Under the pieces are notes generated by a model. That model was not told the origin of the DNA. It made no database searches and worked only from the letters and a program-made list of their open reading frames with translations. Source: Tubiluchus corallicola (taxonomy: Eukaryota > Priapulida > Priapulimorpha > Priapulimorphida > Tubiluchidae). Taken from it: 64,000 nucleotides of DNA. Shown one piece after another: positions 1 through 21,570 of the stretch. Each line of letters starts with the position of its first letter. Within the stretch, counting starts at the first letter, position 1. The stretch is from NCBI GenBank assembly GCA_030141605.1, contig JAQGDQ010000179.1, positions 374,501 through 438,500 on the forward strand, read 5' to 3'. Both the position numbers and the translations under genes were made by a program.

Positions 1-2490
1 AACTCAACGCTGAGGAACTGCGTAAAATTATTTCAAATTCACCGTGACCATTTTTTGAAGAAATCATCACGGCTGTCGTCGTTGCTATCATTGTGATGGT
101 ATCATCACTCTCATCCTCATCATTGTAATCATTCGCGAATATTTCATCAAACCCAATTTTATTTGTAACTAAATTTAGATGTCTAACTAAATTTAACTAA
201 ATTTAAACAGTGTTTCGAGCGACGCGAATAATTAAACAACTCATTTAGTGCGCGACGTGCGCTATGAAGTTACACAGTAACCAGCTTAGCTAACAAATGG
301 ATATGTCATCGACAGTAGTGAACATTTTTGATGAAATGATAATAATAGCCGTTTATTTATTTATATTTATTTATCATACTGTTTTCTGTTTATTTTTCTC
401 TTTGAAAGTGGCTGTACGTGGCTGAATGTCAATTCGAGTGTGAATAGGATGGTAATTATTTCAAATTGAACTAGACTGCGGTCCCGCTACCACTATTCAA
501 CAGTAGTAGTTGTTGAATGTTGCATGCTGATCTGCGGTGTACAGAACTGTATATGTAAAAAACAAAACCTTTGATAATTTGTTGTAATTAAGTGAATGAA
601 CAAAAGATCAACACAGCAACCTTGTGTAAATACGGACAGCGATTTCCCGTCTACTCGATTTTGTAATGCAATATTAATGTAAGATCATTTTAAAATCTTT
701 ATAAGCGCCGAAAACTAAATGTACAGCACAGCTGCCAATGCATGAGTTTCACATTTTCCGAAGAAGTTTACAATTCCTCACATAATTTAAATATCCTAGC
801 CCTAACTCTAAACCTAACCCAAACTTTAGCCTCACGCAAACCCACCCCTAACTCAACCCTAACCCGAATCCGCATACGAACTAATTTCTTGTGTGTGGGG
901 AATTGTAAACTTTAGCCATATTTTAGCTTTCGTCGCTTTCGCCTTCTTCTGCAGGTTAAATATTTCGACTTGCTTGCTGACGCTAATATGTTTGCGCTTG
1001 CCATTTTGAGTGCGGCTAGGTGCTATTAATATTGACAGGCGTTATTGATCAAAGCACATTATGAAATTAGGACTATTGTATTTGTGGTTGCTGTGCCCAT
1101 TTTACCTGGATGGTCTGCTATGCATCGGTGCATTACAAAAGGAATGATTATTTTGTCCATACAGGTGTATAAAATTTCGCTTTTACCTTGCATACCTGTT
1201 AAGTTTTCCGCACTGTGCATCTGCTGTATTTCCGCAATTCCTTCTCACAAAGGGCTTGAGGAAACTTGACTTAGGGAGGTTTTGGTCTTGCCGCAACCAT
1301 TAGACAGGCCCGGACGGAAAGGCCTCAGAGGAAAAAGTCTAAAATTCGTAGGCCTAATATGTTACTGTATAAGCGTAAGCTTTTTCTGAGCAGTTTTCTT
1401 GTGTTCTGATGATCCCATTCAAGAATATTAAGGGTGGCCTTTGACACCCTTCATCGTTTTGAAATATTGGACTAAAATGTTACATTGAAAGTAGCGGGTG
1501 GTGTGACACCCTAAAACTATTATGATAACGCAAATAAAACTGCCCCTCATATAGAATTAACATTAATACCCAGACTCTGACGCGGAGAATTCTAAAATTG
1601 GGCTACAGCACACCAGCATAAAACATTCACTGCGTACGATAATTGTTAGTTTTGCGATAATATAATTATATTTTACTGTATTAAGTTGAAGCGTGCCACT
1701 TCATAAAGTTATAGCTGACTGAACGCTCAGAATTTATCCCGAAAATGCAAAGTTCACCCCCCACCGGCTGCTAGACTAAGGTGAGTGATAGACATTCTTT
1801 TCGAACAAATGTTTATACAGCAAATTGTTCCACTTAATAACTCAAAAACTATAAGAAATCTGAAAACAAATTTGTGCATCACATAGTAATGAACATAATA
1901 ATAATAAAAAATATATATAATAATAATAATAATAGTAGTAGTAGTTATTTATTTATTGGCTTCAGAAGAATGATTTTAACGCAGTTAATAGTGACTTTGA
2001 GCTTGGTTCTTGGTCTAGTTATTTAAAAAAAACATGGAAGATTAATTTATTAATCTATCCCTTCTCAAAGTTTAGGCAACGGACTACTGAAGAGGAAACC
2101 CATGTTGCACTGCGTACAGAGATTTCTATTGCATTAATTATCGCCAATGTATATGTTTGTCATTATTTCATTTATTAATGCTTTTTTAAAATTTCTGCGT
2201 ACAGTTTGGCGTGTCAAGCTGTGTTTTTAGGTTCAAACTGTATGCATCAAAATTATTGTGTATACGCTACCTACTAAAGACTCTTTACCTATATTATCTG
2301 GACTACATTATATTTGTATTAGTATTTCCTTTACTGGATTATTATCTGTATTTAGTGATATTATTGTAAGATGCAGTCAGGAAATGAATAAAATTCTTGA
2401 ACACAGATATCCATTGTTTTCGCTGTTTTAAATAACCAATAAATACAGCGACCAGTAAATTGTTAATAGAAATAAATAAAAAAAAAATAA
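1..2490. other. intergenic or intronic DNA, no gene recognised
   Basis: No open frame here looks coding on either strand. The stretch is AT-rich and holds a degenerate telomere-like C/T/A tract near 783-880 and a TAA/TAG trinucleotide run near 1895-1945. Because an FABP-like first exon begins on the minus strand at 2574, part or all of this stretch could be its first intron. I looked for the second FABP exon and did not find it. Confidence 0.5.
783..880. repeat. degenerate telomere-like CCCTAA tract
   Basis: The stretch holds several imperfect copies of CCCTAA, CCTAACC and related hexamers, interrupted by other sequence. It resembles a decayed interstitial copy of the animal telomere repeat, but no more than two units are in register, so it may be chance or a short relic. 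Confidence 0.35.
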
Positions 2491-2504
2491 AAACGTTTTC
2501 TTAC

Positions 2505-2574
2505 CGACCGCACGAAAAAAGGCTTCAATATTCTCGCTACTCACAGACTCCCACTTTCCGGAAAAATCTGCCAT
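2505..2574 (-). CDS. fatty-acid-binding-protein-like gene, first coding exon only
   Basis: This 70-bp minus-strand exon encodes MADFSGKWESVSSENIEAFF followed by RAV and the first base of a Gly codon, then a GTAAGA donor at 2504-2499. The FABP/CRBP lipocalin family has this opening: a short start, G-x-W in the first beta strand, then the first helix ending in an L/V-G. Family first exons also stop at about codon 24 in phase 1, as here. The product would be a cytosolic carrier of fatty acids or retinoids. Only this exon is recognised; the remaining three expected exons must lie at lower coordinates, outside the window or unrecognised within it. A TATA-like box lies about 70 bp upstream. Family assignment from 23 residues is reasonable but not certain. 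Confidence 0.6.
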
Positions 2575-2641
2575 AACGGTAGCTGTGAGATACCTCCTAT
2601 ACTCCCACCTGACTGTGTGTTTAGTGGGTTGTGCAGGCACA

Positions 2642-2649
2642 CTATATAT
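2642..2649 (-). promoter_or_regulatory. TATA-box-like element of the FABP-like gene
   Basis: Read on the minus strand the sequence is CATATATAG, about 70 bp upstream of the FABP-like start codon. The position fits a TATA box with a short 5' UTR. Only motif and position support it. Confidence 0.35.
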
Positions 2650-2990
2650 GCGCATTTATAGGTCTGCATGCATGCATGGAGATGTGAATAGAGGTTTGAT
2701 GATGTGGTTGTTATAGCAATAATTGAAATCGATTATTAGTGTTTATACAAGTCACAGTTTAGCAACTCATTTAAAAACTGTTATTAGCCGGGCCGGTATT
2801 TCAGAGTGAATTAAACCACAGACGTAGGATGATGCAGGGTCACTCAGCTGGATGAAATACTTGGTCCCTCAGCTTAATGACATCAATGTGTTGATCCTCC
2901 TGTAACAATCAGGCCGACGAAAGAGGGGGCAGGAGGGCAGTGCCCCGGGTGTCTAGGGGGCCCGAGAAGATAAGGGCATAATAAGGGTTT

Positions 2991-3078
<88 letters not shown>
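2991..3078. repeat. (TA)n microsatellite
   Basis: A nearly pure TA dinucleotide run lies directly at the 3' side of the minus-strand LINE. It may have grown from the LINE tail. Confidence 0.9.
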
Positions 3079-3483
3079 ATCTTTATTTGCCATTAAAAAC
3101 ATTGATAATCACTGATAAAAACTTTACAGAGATAATCAATCAGTGTTAGTTAATAAAAACTTACACTGCTGAAGGCAAATGCGTCAGTGCAATCTAAACT
3201 ACTGTGCAGTAATGACGAATAAAATCAAACATATTTACAACCATATACAAAAAAAAGTGATTTAATTAATATGGCCGTGGGTATATGAATTCTGAATTAG
3301 TGTGTATGTTGTCGTACTGGTGTGATGGCATTTCATATCTGGTTAATATTAGTGATTTTAATTTTGTTTTAAATGCTGATAGGGACTTGATTTGTTTAAC
3401 CTGTAATGGTAGAGAATTCCAAAGTAAAATTGCTTGTTTGATTACAGAGTTCGTTCCATACTGGGTATTTGTCCTAATTTGTT

Positions 3484-4395
3484 TTAGATTGCTTGTTCTG
3501 GAATTAACGATAGGATTTGGAAAAAGGTAAATCTGTTATTCTGGAATGGTTTGCTGATGTTGTTAATGTATTTAAATATAAAAAGCAGAGTAAAATATTC
3601 TTTGTGTGCTTCAATGATTGGGAATTTTAAAGTTTTTCTCAGGTTAGTTGTTGAAGCTTTGAATTTTTGTCTACCTGCCTTATGTTTGTATGAGTACCCA
3701 GCTATCAATCTCAACGCATAGTTTTGAAGGAGATTTAATTTTAAGTAATTTTCTCTTTTGGTTTTTTGAAGTAGCGTACATCCATATAAGAAGTGTGGTA
3801 GAACTAAAGTTTTATATATTAGTGTTTTAGTTTCCTTTGTTAGTTGCCCTTTAACTTGTCGGAGATATGATGTGCTAGATGCCATTTTTGTGTATATGTT
3901 ATTAAAGTGTTCATCCCATGAAAGATTATTGTCTACCTGTATGCCCAGGAATTTAACATTGTTAGTTTGTTTGATTACAGCATTATCTATTGTCAAAGTG
4001 GTTGATGATGCATCATTAGTATTTAATGAGGGTGACATTATCATGAATTCTGTTTTGTCATTATTCATTTTTAGCTTGTAATGACTAAATGCCATATTTA
4101 TATTTTTTATATCTTCTTCTAAATAATTTTTTGCAGTTTGGACATTTTCATGGGCTATGTAGATTGTAGTGTCATCAGCGTATTGCGTTATTTGTGAGTG
4201 TTTTAATACACTGGATATGTTGTTTATATATAGGCAAAATAATAACGGACCTAGTAGTGTTCCTTGCGGTATACCTCTGTTTAACGTGGCCCAGTCAGAA
4301 AAGTTGGTTGTATCTAACTTTACTCGTTGTTGTCTGTCTTTGAGATAATTTTGTATCAGTTTTAACGATGTCGAATCTAATCCGATTTGTTTTAA
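3484..4395 (-). pseudogene. reverse transcriptase C-terminal fragment of the LINE
   Basis: The frame is open from about 4395 down to 3484. It starts with a template-grip block containing GIPQGTLLGPLLF, then YADDTTIYIAHE with the two catalytic Asp residues, then the KFLGIQVDNNLSWDEH thumb block and a roughly 130-residue C-terminal region typical of CR1/Jockey elements. It lacks its own natural start because it is the downstream half of a frameshifted gene. Confidence 0.75.
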
Positions 4396-4832
4396 TTATC
4401 GTAAAGTAGTTCGTGATTAATGCTATCGAAAGCTTTACTTAAATCTAAAAATGCTGCTAAAATGTATTGCTTGTTGTCGAAACTATGTCTCCAATTTTCT
4501 GTTGTGTGTATTAGGGCGTCAATGGTTGAATGGTGTTTACGGAAGCCAAACTGATGTTTTGATAAAAGTCCATGTTTATTTACATATGAATTTATCTGAT
4601 CATAAATTACCCTTTCCCAAACTTTGCCGAAACAATGGATTACGGAAATTGGGCGATAATTCATGGGATCACATTTTGAATCTTTTTTATGGATTGGAGT
4701 CACGTTTGCTATTTTACTTACCGTTGGAAATTCGCCTCTCATAATTATCTGATTAGTAATGTAAGTCATATGCGGGGCTATTACAGATGCACTATCTTTT
4801 TGAATTTTTTGAAGGAATATCTGATGGTCCAC
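4392..4832 (-). pseudogene. reverse transcriptase N-terminal fragment of the LINE
   Basis: This open frame holds the RT fingers and palm start: a proline-containing NYRPISVI motif, the QFGFRKHHST motif and an AFLDLSKAFDSI motif carrying the first catalytic Asp. It ends at an in-frame stop, while the homologous reading continues in a neighbouring frame, indicating a small indel. It is a non-functional fragment. Confidence 0.75.
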
Positions 4833-5401
4833 TCCCTTTGTTGGAACTTAGGTTATTTAATATGTCGTTAATTTCTCCTACTGTGACGCTTTTGAATGAG
4901 AATACTGTGTTAGACGATTTGTTTTTTAATTTGTTAATTATATTATTGCTAATATGAGAAGCCATTCCCTTAAAATTTCCAAGATTCAGGAATATTGCAT
5001 TTAGCGCGTTGGCAATATCTTTGGGTTTTGTAATAACAGTGTTGTTGATCTTAATTTCGAGCTGCTAAAGTTTCTTCCTTCATAAAGTTGCCTACGTGGA
5101 TTAGCCATTTCTTCTTGTCTTTCCTCTATGTTTTCCCTCATTAGTAGTGGGTACCTTTTTTGGCAGTACAGCTCCGTTGCACAGAAGTTTAGTTAATTAA
5201 AAAATATATGCATATTCTGGTTTTTGCTTAGCTTATAGTGTAGTCATCACAGCATCAATATCTTAGATTCTTACAGTATGTCATTATTTCATTTCTGTGT
5301 TTAGTTCAGCTTTATGTAATATTTTTTGCCACTTAAAGTGGGGGCCCTTAATGCTTGCTGCTCCGGGGCCCACAATGGCTCTCGACGGCACTGGCAACAA
5401 T

Positions 5402-8400
5402 CGCTTAAACATGCGTTTATTTTTTCTAAATTTTAAGACAACCCTAATTTTAATGTACATAAAAACATCTCAAAACACTAACTAATTATTATAACACCAG
5501 TTTATTTAGACTAACATCAGCCTATAGGTAGGAGACGTGTTTTGGGAAAGGTGGATGACACATTTAACAACGCATTATAAGAACACATCGTTTACATAAG
5601 ACGTGTATACTCAACTCACTCAACAATAAACCGCACACTGTTTATCTGTCAACGTTCTAGACGTCATAATTGCCTCTTATAACAAAATTTACGAACCCGA
5701 CAAGGCAATTCTTACATTTTGACATGCACCACTTAAAGTTTGCACATGCGTATATGAAACTCCAACTATCAGAACGTTTCATAGTGGAGGCGAGGTAAAG
5801 TGTTATCTCTACAGCTGCACAACATACAACAATTTACAAAATTAAAATGTCTCTACTGTTTCATACAATCTAACAAGCTAAACAGACGCCAGAAGCTTCC
5901 AGTCTTTTACTGATGACCAGTGGTCAGCGATTAGCATTGCCCAATACTTTTATAATACAATTCCACTTAGAACAATGCATTCAATTTGAAGGACATTTAA
6001 ATAAGGAAAACTGTTACAGTGTCACTGAAGTAGGCGAAATAATACTAAGTAGTCGTATAAAATATGTATTCATTTCGATTCAACTGTGTTTTCAATAAAA
6101 TTAAACAACGGAACATTAGCATGCATTAAATTAGAACTGGATTTGAATATAATACTTTTATAGCTAAAAAAGTTAACAATCCCTTTTTCAAATTTGCTGT
6201 AATTCGAACTAGCCAAATAGGAATGTAACTAATGGAATTCCAATACAAGCAACCTTTGGCTAAAATTTATGCATTTGTTCTTACAGCTTAAAACAAAGCA
6301 AAATGCTGTATCGTTAAGAATGATTCTTCTACGGGGTGAAAGTTCCTGTCTTCCATACTGAAAAAGTTTTGACAGTTTTTTTTCAAATAGTAATTATAGT
6401 TAACTTTTCCAAATAAAATTCTTATACAAACTGCAATCTCTCGCAAACGAAAACAATTAGACGTAACATATTTTGCACCCACCGCATATGTACAGTACAA
6501 CATTTTAAGTAACAATTGCTCACACAATAATTAATTTGCACTGATATGTACAAAACACAGAGAGTTATGTGATACAACATTATCTACAAATTGTCATCAT
6601 TATGCATTGTACTGTACTTCATGAACGACATCAATAAACTTTGCTATAATGTTATTATTACTTGTACTAGAATCTTGTTGGGCTTTGCTAAGTTTATTTA
6701 CTGTATGTAAAGACCTGGAGCTCTTGCAAGTTTTGTGTTACCTAGGAGCTATAATTTGTCACCCTGCATGGACAGTTCAAATTTAATCAGCTCTCACAAA
6801 TGATAACCATGAAGAAATTAACCCGAGATACCATCATGACTTAAAAAATACCAAGATATGTGTTGAGGGAGTGAGATGTGAAGAAGAAATAAGCTTCAAG
6901 AGCTCTCATGAAACTATTATCAAGCAACCAACTTGTGAGTGCTTTAAGAGGTTTTCTTAAGACATTTTTGTATTCCCCCATTCAAAGTCTTCACAGGGTA
7001 ATTAAACCAATGTTCCATTCAAAGTCTTTACAGGGTAAATAAATCAAAGTTCCATTAAAAAAACAGCAATAATCTATACGTGACAGACAAACAAAATCAC
7101 CAATGTAATTCACTGGGTAATGAAATGACTAAACCATAGCTGTAATGCTGGCAAACCAAAGTCAGCATCACAAAGCTGCATAAACTGTCTCACATACAAT
7201 AATACAACAAAATACACAAACAGTGAAAAATGATGATCACATGCACTATACACTTTTAGGAATTCCATACAAATAACACGAATGCTGGAGCTCCACACAC
7301 GTTTAAAAGCTGTCACAGTGACTTTTAAAATACCTATGTACAAAGATCTGAGTAAGGAAAAGAGCTCCATGATTAGAATACTGAAATACCTCAACTGACA
7401 TCACAATTTATTATGTACAGGAAAGTACAGAAAATAATTTCAGATTCATCAGCTCATACTACATTCAAAGGGCAACATGAATTTTTTCTTACATTTAAAC
7501 TGGAAACACAAAGTTGATGAAATGACTGGAACGACGAGTGTGCTTACGTAAATTCACTGAAAGTCCAAATGGTACGCGAGCAAACTGATGTGTAACTCTT
7601 CACCATTGATATGAACATACATGCACAGTAAATACACATATTTACAACATGCTTCAGCATGGCTACAAAATAAATGCACTTATTATTGTGTTCTGCTACC
7701 TCACAAATAGCCACTTTCTCTAAAAATAATTTTTCCTTTACTAAGACAAAAATATGTCCCTGATCAACGGGGGAAGGGGAATAAAATATAGGGGCACACA
7801 CCGACGAGCTCTGAAACTACTACTTATTGCACGGCAGCAAGCCAGGTTAAGCCAAACGCGACATAACCTGCACCTATCAGGCAGTTCATTTTTTTTACAT
7901 ATGAATTATTGAAACCAGTAAGCGGGTCTAATTTCAAACATTTTTTCTGCTAACATGGAAATTTAATTTTGGAGTAAAAATAACACTCATATCAATTGCA
8001 AATTTGAATTTGAAAGATGAACAACAAAACTATGAGATAAATAATTGCAAAAATGATACAAGACGTTTGGTAACTAAGCACAACAGGCCATAGAACGAGT
8101 ACAAGTTGCTTTAAAGCCTTACTGGTGACGTTTCAACCTTGACGTCACCAGTGAACAAGTAAAACCAGTTATCCCAAAACAGCAAAAATGATATTTGAGG
8201 GATTCAAAGTCAAAGACGAATAACAACTATAAACTGTTGTAAGGATGCCAAAAATCTATAAGGTCAATTGCCACATTTTAGTTATTGTAAAGGTCTGCTA
8301 AAGTATTTTCACAATTCTAAATGCAATAATGATAAGATAAATTTTTGTCATGGTCACACATCAACCTTTTGGCCACACCAAGTACTGATGTTCAAAAAGG

Positions 8401-9155
8401 GAAATCAATGTTGAAATTTCAATGTAGATGGCACCACTGTATAGTTCATTAATTGTACGAAACTAGTGGTTCAAATAAAACTGTAACATAATGAATTACG
8501 AAAGAATGACAGCGAATCCATGCTCAAATGAAAAAAGTAAGATGCAGTTAACTCTCTCAAATTCAACAATGGTAATGTACCAGATTAGGTTATTAACAAT
8601 GACTAATTATTGTCAAACTATCACAGTCTAGCGGAAACATACAACATTGTCAACTGATCACAAGGAAGCAAATTGTTTAGCATTTAACAACGGCACAAGG
8701 CAGCAGCAAGCTGCTTACTTTTAGTTCTTCACGGATTTTCAAATTTTAGCTCTTAGAAGGTACAAAAGTACAATCAAAACAAAACAGTTCATTATCCATA
8801 CGATTGAGTAAAATCTTTGATAAATGATGTGCTAACCAAATTCTTTTCATAACCTAAACATGTTAATAGTTTGGTGGCAACGTATTGTCATGCTAGTAGC
8901 CAAAATCAGTTTTATTTTGGTGCTTTCATATAGTTAACTTTACAGATTTCTGTAGCGAATAGTAAAGCGCATGCAAATTTTGTCAACTGAAGTGAAACGT
9001 GGCAAGTAGCTCCACTTATAATCTGTCAAACAGAGCCCAGATCTGTAATGTTAACCACAGTTATACTGGTACTAATAAGAAAACACAAAATTAATACAAT
9101 ATACATTTATACACATATCTGTACATTAAATATTCCTGTTATAAGAGACCTGTCA
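5402..9155. other. PTEN 3' flank and intergenic DNA, no gene recognised
   Basis: Short frames on both strands here have no recognisable similarity and look like chance. The part next to 9156 should be PTEN 3' UTR. A perfect 11-bp inverted repeat with a 10-nt loop lies at about 8121-8152 and includes a CRE-like TGACGTCA; it may be a small repeat relic. Nothing else was seen. Confidence 0.5.
8911..8916 (-). terminator. candidate PTEN polyadenylation signal
   Basis: AATAAA on the minus strand, 240 nt after the PTEN stop codon, is the first canonical hexamer I noticed downstream. AT-rich sequence makes chance hexamers common and further ones occur, so the true 3' end is uncertain. Confidence 0.3.
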
Positions 9156-19620
<10,465 letters not shown>

Positions 19621-20184
19621 TGTGTCCTCTTGGCACTTGACACCAACGAACCCAGAAGTGAAAGTGCACCACCGTTTTCACTCGCGAGGTAAGCGAGCTG
19701 ACGAATCACACCGAAAAAACTGTGCTCAGTGCACACCAACTTGCACACAAATATGGAATGTACCTACAGTTTTCCACTAATTAAGCTCTAGAAGAACTAC
19801 CAGCCCATTATAAAAGGCCAGGATTTATTAAATAAGTAACACACTGTATCAGCTACATTTAAGCATGTTGCAGTTAAGATCACCCCACAACTCGTCTATG
19901 GTTTTGACTCATGTTCAAGTAATATTTAACCTGCAAAATTAATAATCAAATATCACAACATTAAGTCGTTAAGTAACTAAGTATCAATTTTTACCAATTG
20001 TGCATTAGCCATTGTTACAGTAAAAACTCTAACAGCATCTAACCTAAACAATTACAGGGAGACCAATATCAAATACTAAACACCCCAAGCTGTCTCTTGA
20101 AATTTTTTAAAGATATATATCTTTGTAATGTAAGTACTTATAAGTTAGAGGCAATGTGTAAAATTTAAGACATTTTATTAAATT

Positions 20185-20300
20185 TCTAGTTATTTCATAT
20201 AACACCTAGATGCATTTTGGGAAAAGTGTGAAACAAATGTTTTCGCTTTGCCACTTTCACACTTTACCTAAGCATTTTGTATAACAGGAAGGATCTATAC
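20185..20300. repeat. self-complementary repeat, copy 1
   Basis: A TGCATTTTGGGAAAAGTGTG segment is echoed in inverted form about 60 bp later by CACACTTTACCTAAGCATTT. A related arrangement occurs at 21370-21570. This fits a small palindromic MITE family, but ends and target duplications were not resolved. Confidence 0.35.
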
Positions 20301-21369
20301 AGAATGCATAAAATGACTTTAGCAAAGTGCAAGATGAACATAATTTGTGTTTAATCTTAACTTTTCCTAAACATTTTGCACATTACCCAGGCATTGCATA
20401 GAACTGTAGCAGGACAGTTCAAAAAAGAACTTGGTCGATGTATTAAATTAATCAAGTGTTCACGTAAGTCACCGAGTAAGTATTTGTTTTATTGACAATG
20501 CACGTAACATCACCATCTCGGACAAGTTACTTGACTAGATTGATCAAGTTGGCGAAGTATGTCCTTCAACAAAGATACTTCGAACAGATCGTATGGTCCT
20601 TGACAAACTTACAAAAAACAAGTCTTTAACGGTAAAGGTCTAAACCCCAAAAAAACTCGTGGTGTATAAAACCGACGTTGTCTTGACCTTTTACTGCTAC
20701 AAAACTTGGACTCTCACATCAGCGCTATCTCCAAAAGAGCAAACAGCTAGAGCATCGAATATACTATAATATAACACAATGAAGACAGTCACTGACTGGA
20801 CAGAGGGCTGGGAGATCAGGTTACTCATCAAATTTTAACTCATCGAAAACATAACTTAACTAGCAAAAGACCACGAGGATGCTCTCTTCTTTGTTAAAAA
20901 GACCAAATGAAATACAATCTGAAACAAGCAGAAATCAAATTCAAAACATACAAAAACCAAGCCCAATTCCAACAGGTACCAGTTCATCCACAACAGAACC
21001 CAGCATTTCGAAACAGGCCATCAACATCGCTACCACAGAAGAGAAATGATATGTACACAGACATTTCGACACAGACATTTGGGCACATGATGGTTCACTA
21101 CAAAACATTTGAACAAAGGTAGTCTTGGCCCATATAGGCAACTTGGACACTAACTGTTATGGACCTACATTATTCTAGGTTAGTATCTTCCTATAACACA
21201 GGACTGAGACACAAGAAAAGGCCAACATATGCATGAAAGTGTTTACCATACAAATTGCCAAGTAAGTTGAAACATGACTTATTTCACACAATCCCTTTAA
21301 TAGTAAAATTTATAAATAATCCCTAGGAAATTTACATGAAAACAAATGATCATTTATTTCATTTTTACG

Positions 21370-21570
21370 TTAACGAAAATTTATTCAACATTCCATAAAA
21401 TGCCTAGAAAAACTATATTCAAAATCTAAGATTTACATACTTTGCCAAAGCAAACTTTTGCATTATACACATAATTCCTAGGAAAAGTGTAAAAGAAATT
21501 ATTTTAGAAATGTTACCTGGTTTGTTTTGCACTTTATAAAATGCCTAGGCATTCTACAGAGTGCCCGGTT
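21370..21570. repeat. self-complementary repeat, copy 2
   Basis: AAAATGCCTAG, CCTAGGAAAAGTG and GCACTTTATAAAATGCCTAG segments occur in both orientations within 200 bp, like the stretch near 20185-20300. Probably a foldback-type repeat; boundaries not determined. Confidence 0.35.

Larger units (their letters stand above)
3079..5180 (-). mobile_element. non-LTR retrotransposon (LINE), 5'-truncated, frameshifted
   Basis: Minus-strand frames encode reverse transcriptase blocks in the expected order: a block with NYRPISVIHCFGKVWERVI and FLDLSKAFDSINHELL, then a RGIPQGTLLGPLLF block, the catalytic YADD box, a KFLGI thumb block, and a C-terminal tail. This is the CR1/Jockey-type layout. The upstream part (about 5050-4392) and the downstream part (about 4395-3484) are in different frames, with a break at about 4392-4398, so the enzyme is broken. 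No apurinic endonuclease domain is seen, which fits 5' truncation. The element ends near 3079 next to a TA run. Exact ends are uncertain; no target duplication was identified for the LINE itself. Confidence 0.8.
2902..5401. mobile_element. hAT-like DNA transposon, interrupted by a LINE
   Basis: The proposed element runs 2910-5393. Its ends are imperfect inverted repeats: CAGGCCGACGAAAGAG on the left and, read inward from the right, CAGTGCCGTCGAGAG. It is flanked by an 8-bp near-perfect target duplication, GTAACAAT at 2902-2909 and GCAACAAT at 5394-5401. An 8-bp duplication with CAG-starting ends is typical of the hAT superfamily. Just inside both ends are GGGGGCCC-rich sequences. No hAT transposase frame is visible; the interior is mostly a minus-strand non-LTR retrotransposon that must have inserted later. 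One mismatch in the duplication and several in the ends mean an old insertion. Confidence 0.55.

Noticed and set aside
1045-1269. 74-codon plus frame searched as a possible FABP second exon or separate gene
   Set aside because: Wrong strand for the FABP-like gene and no recognisable similarity.
20907-21122. 71-codon plus frame (MKYNLKQAEIKFKTYKNQ...)
   Set aside because: It has a polar composition but no recognisable domain, no partner exon and surrounding stops; possibly part of an old retroelement but not supportable.
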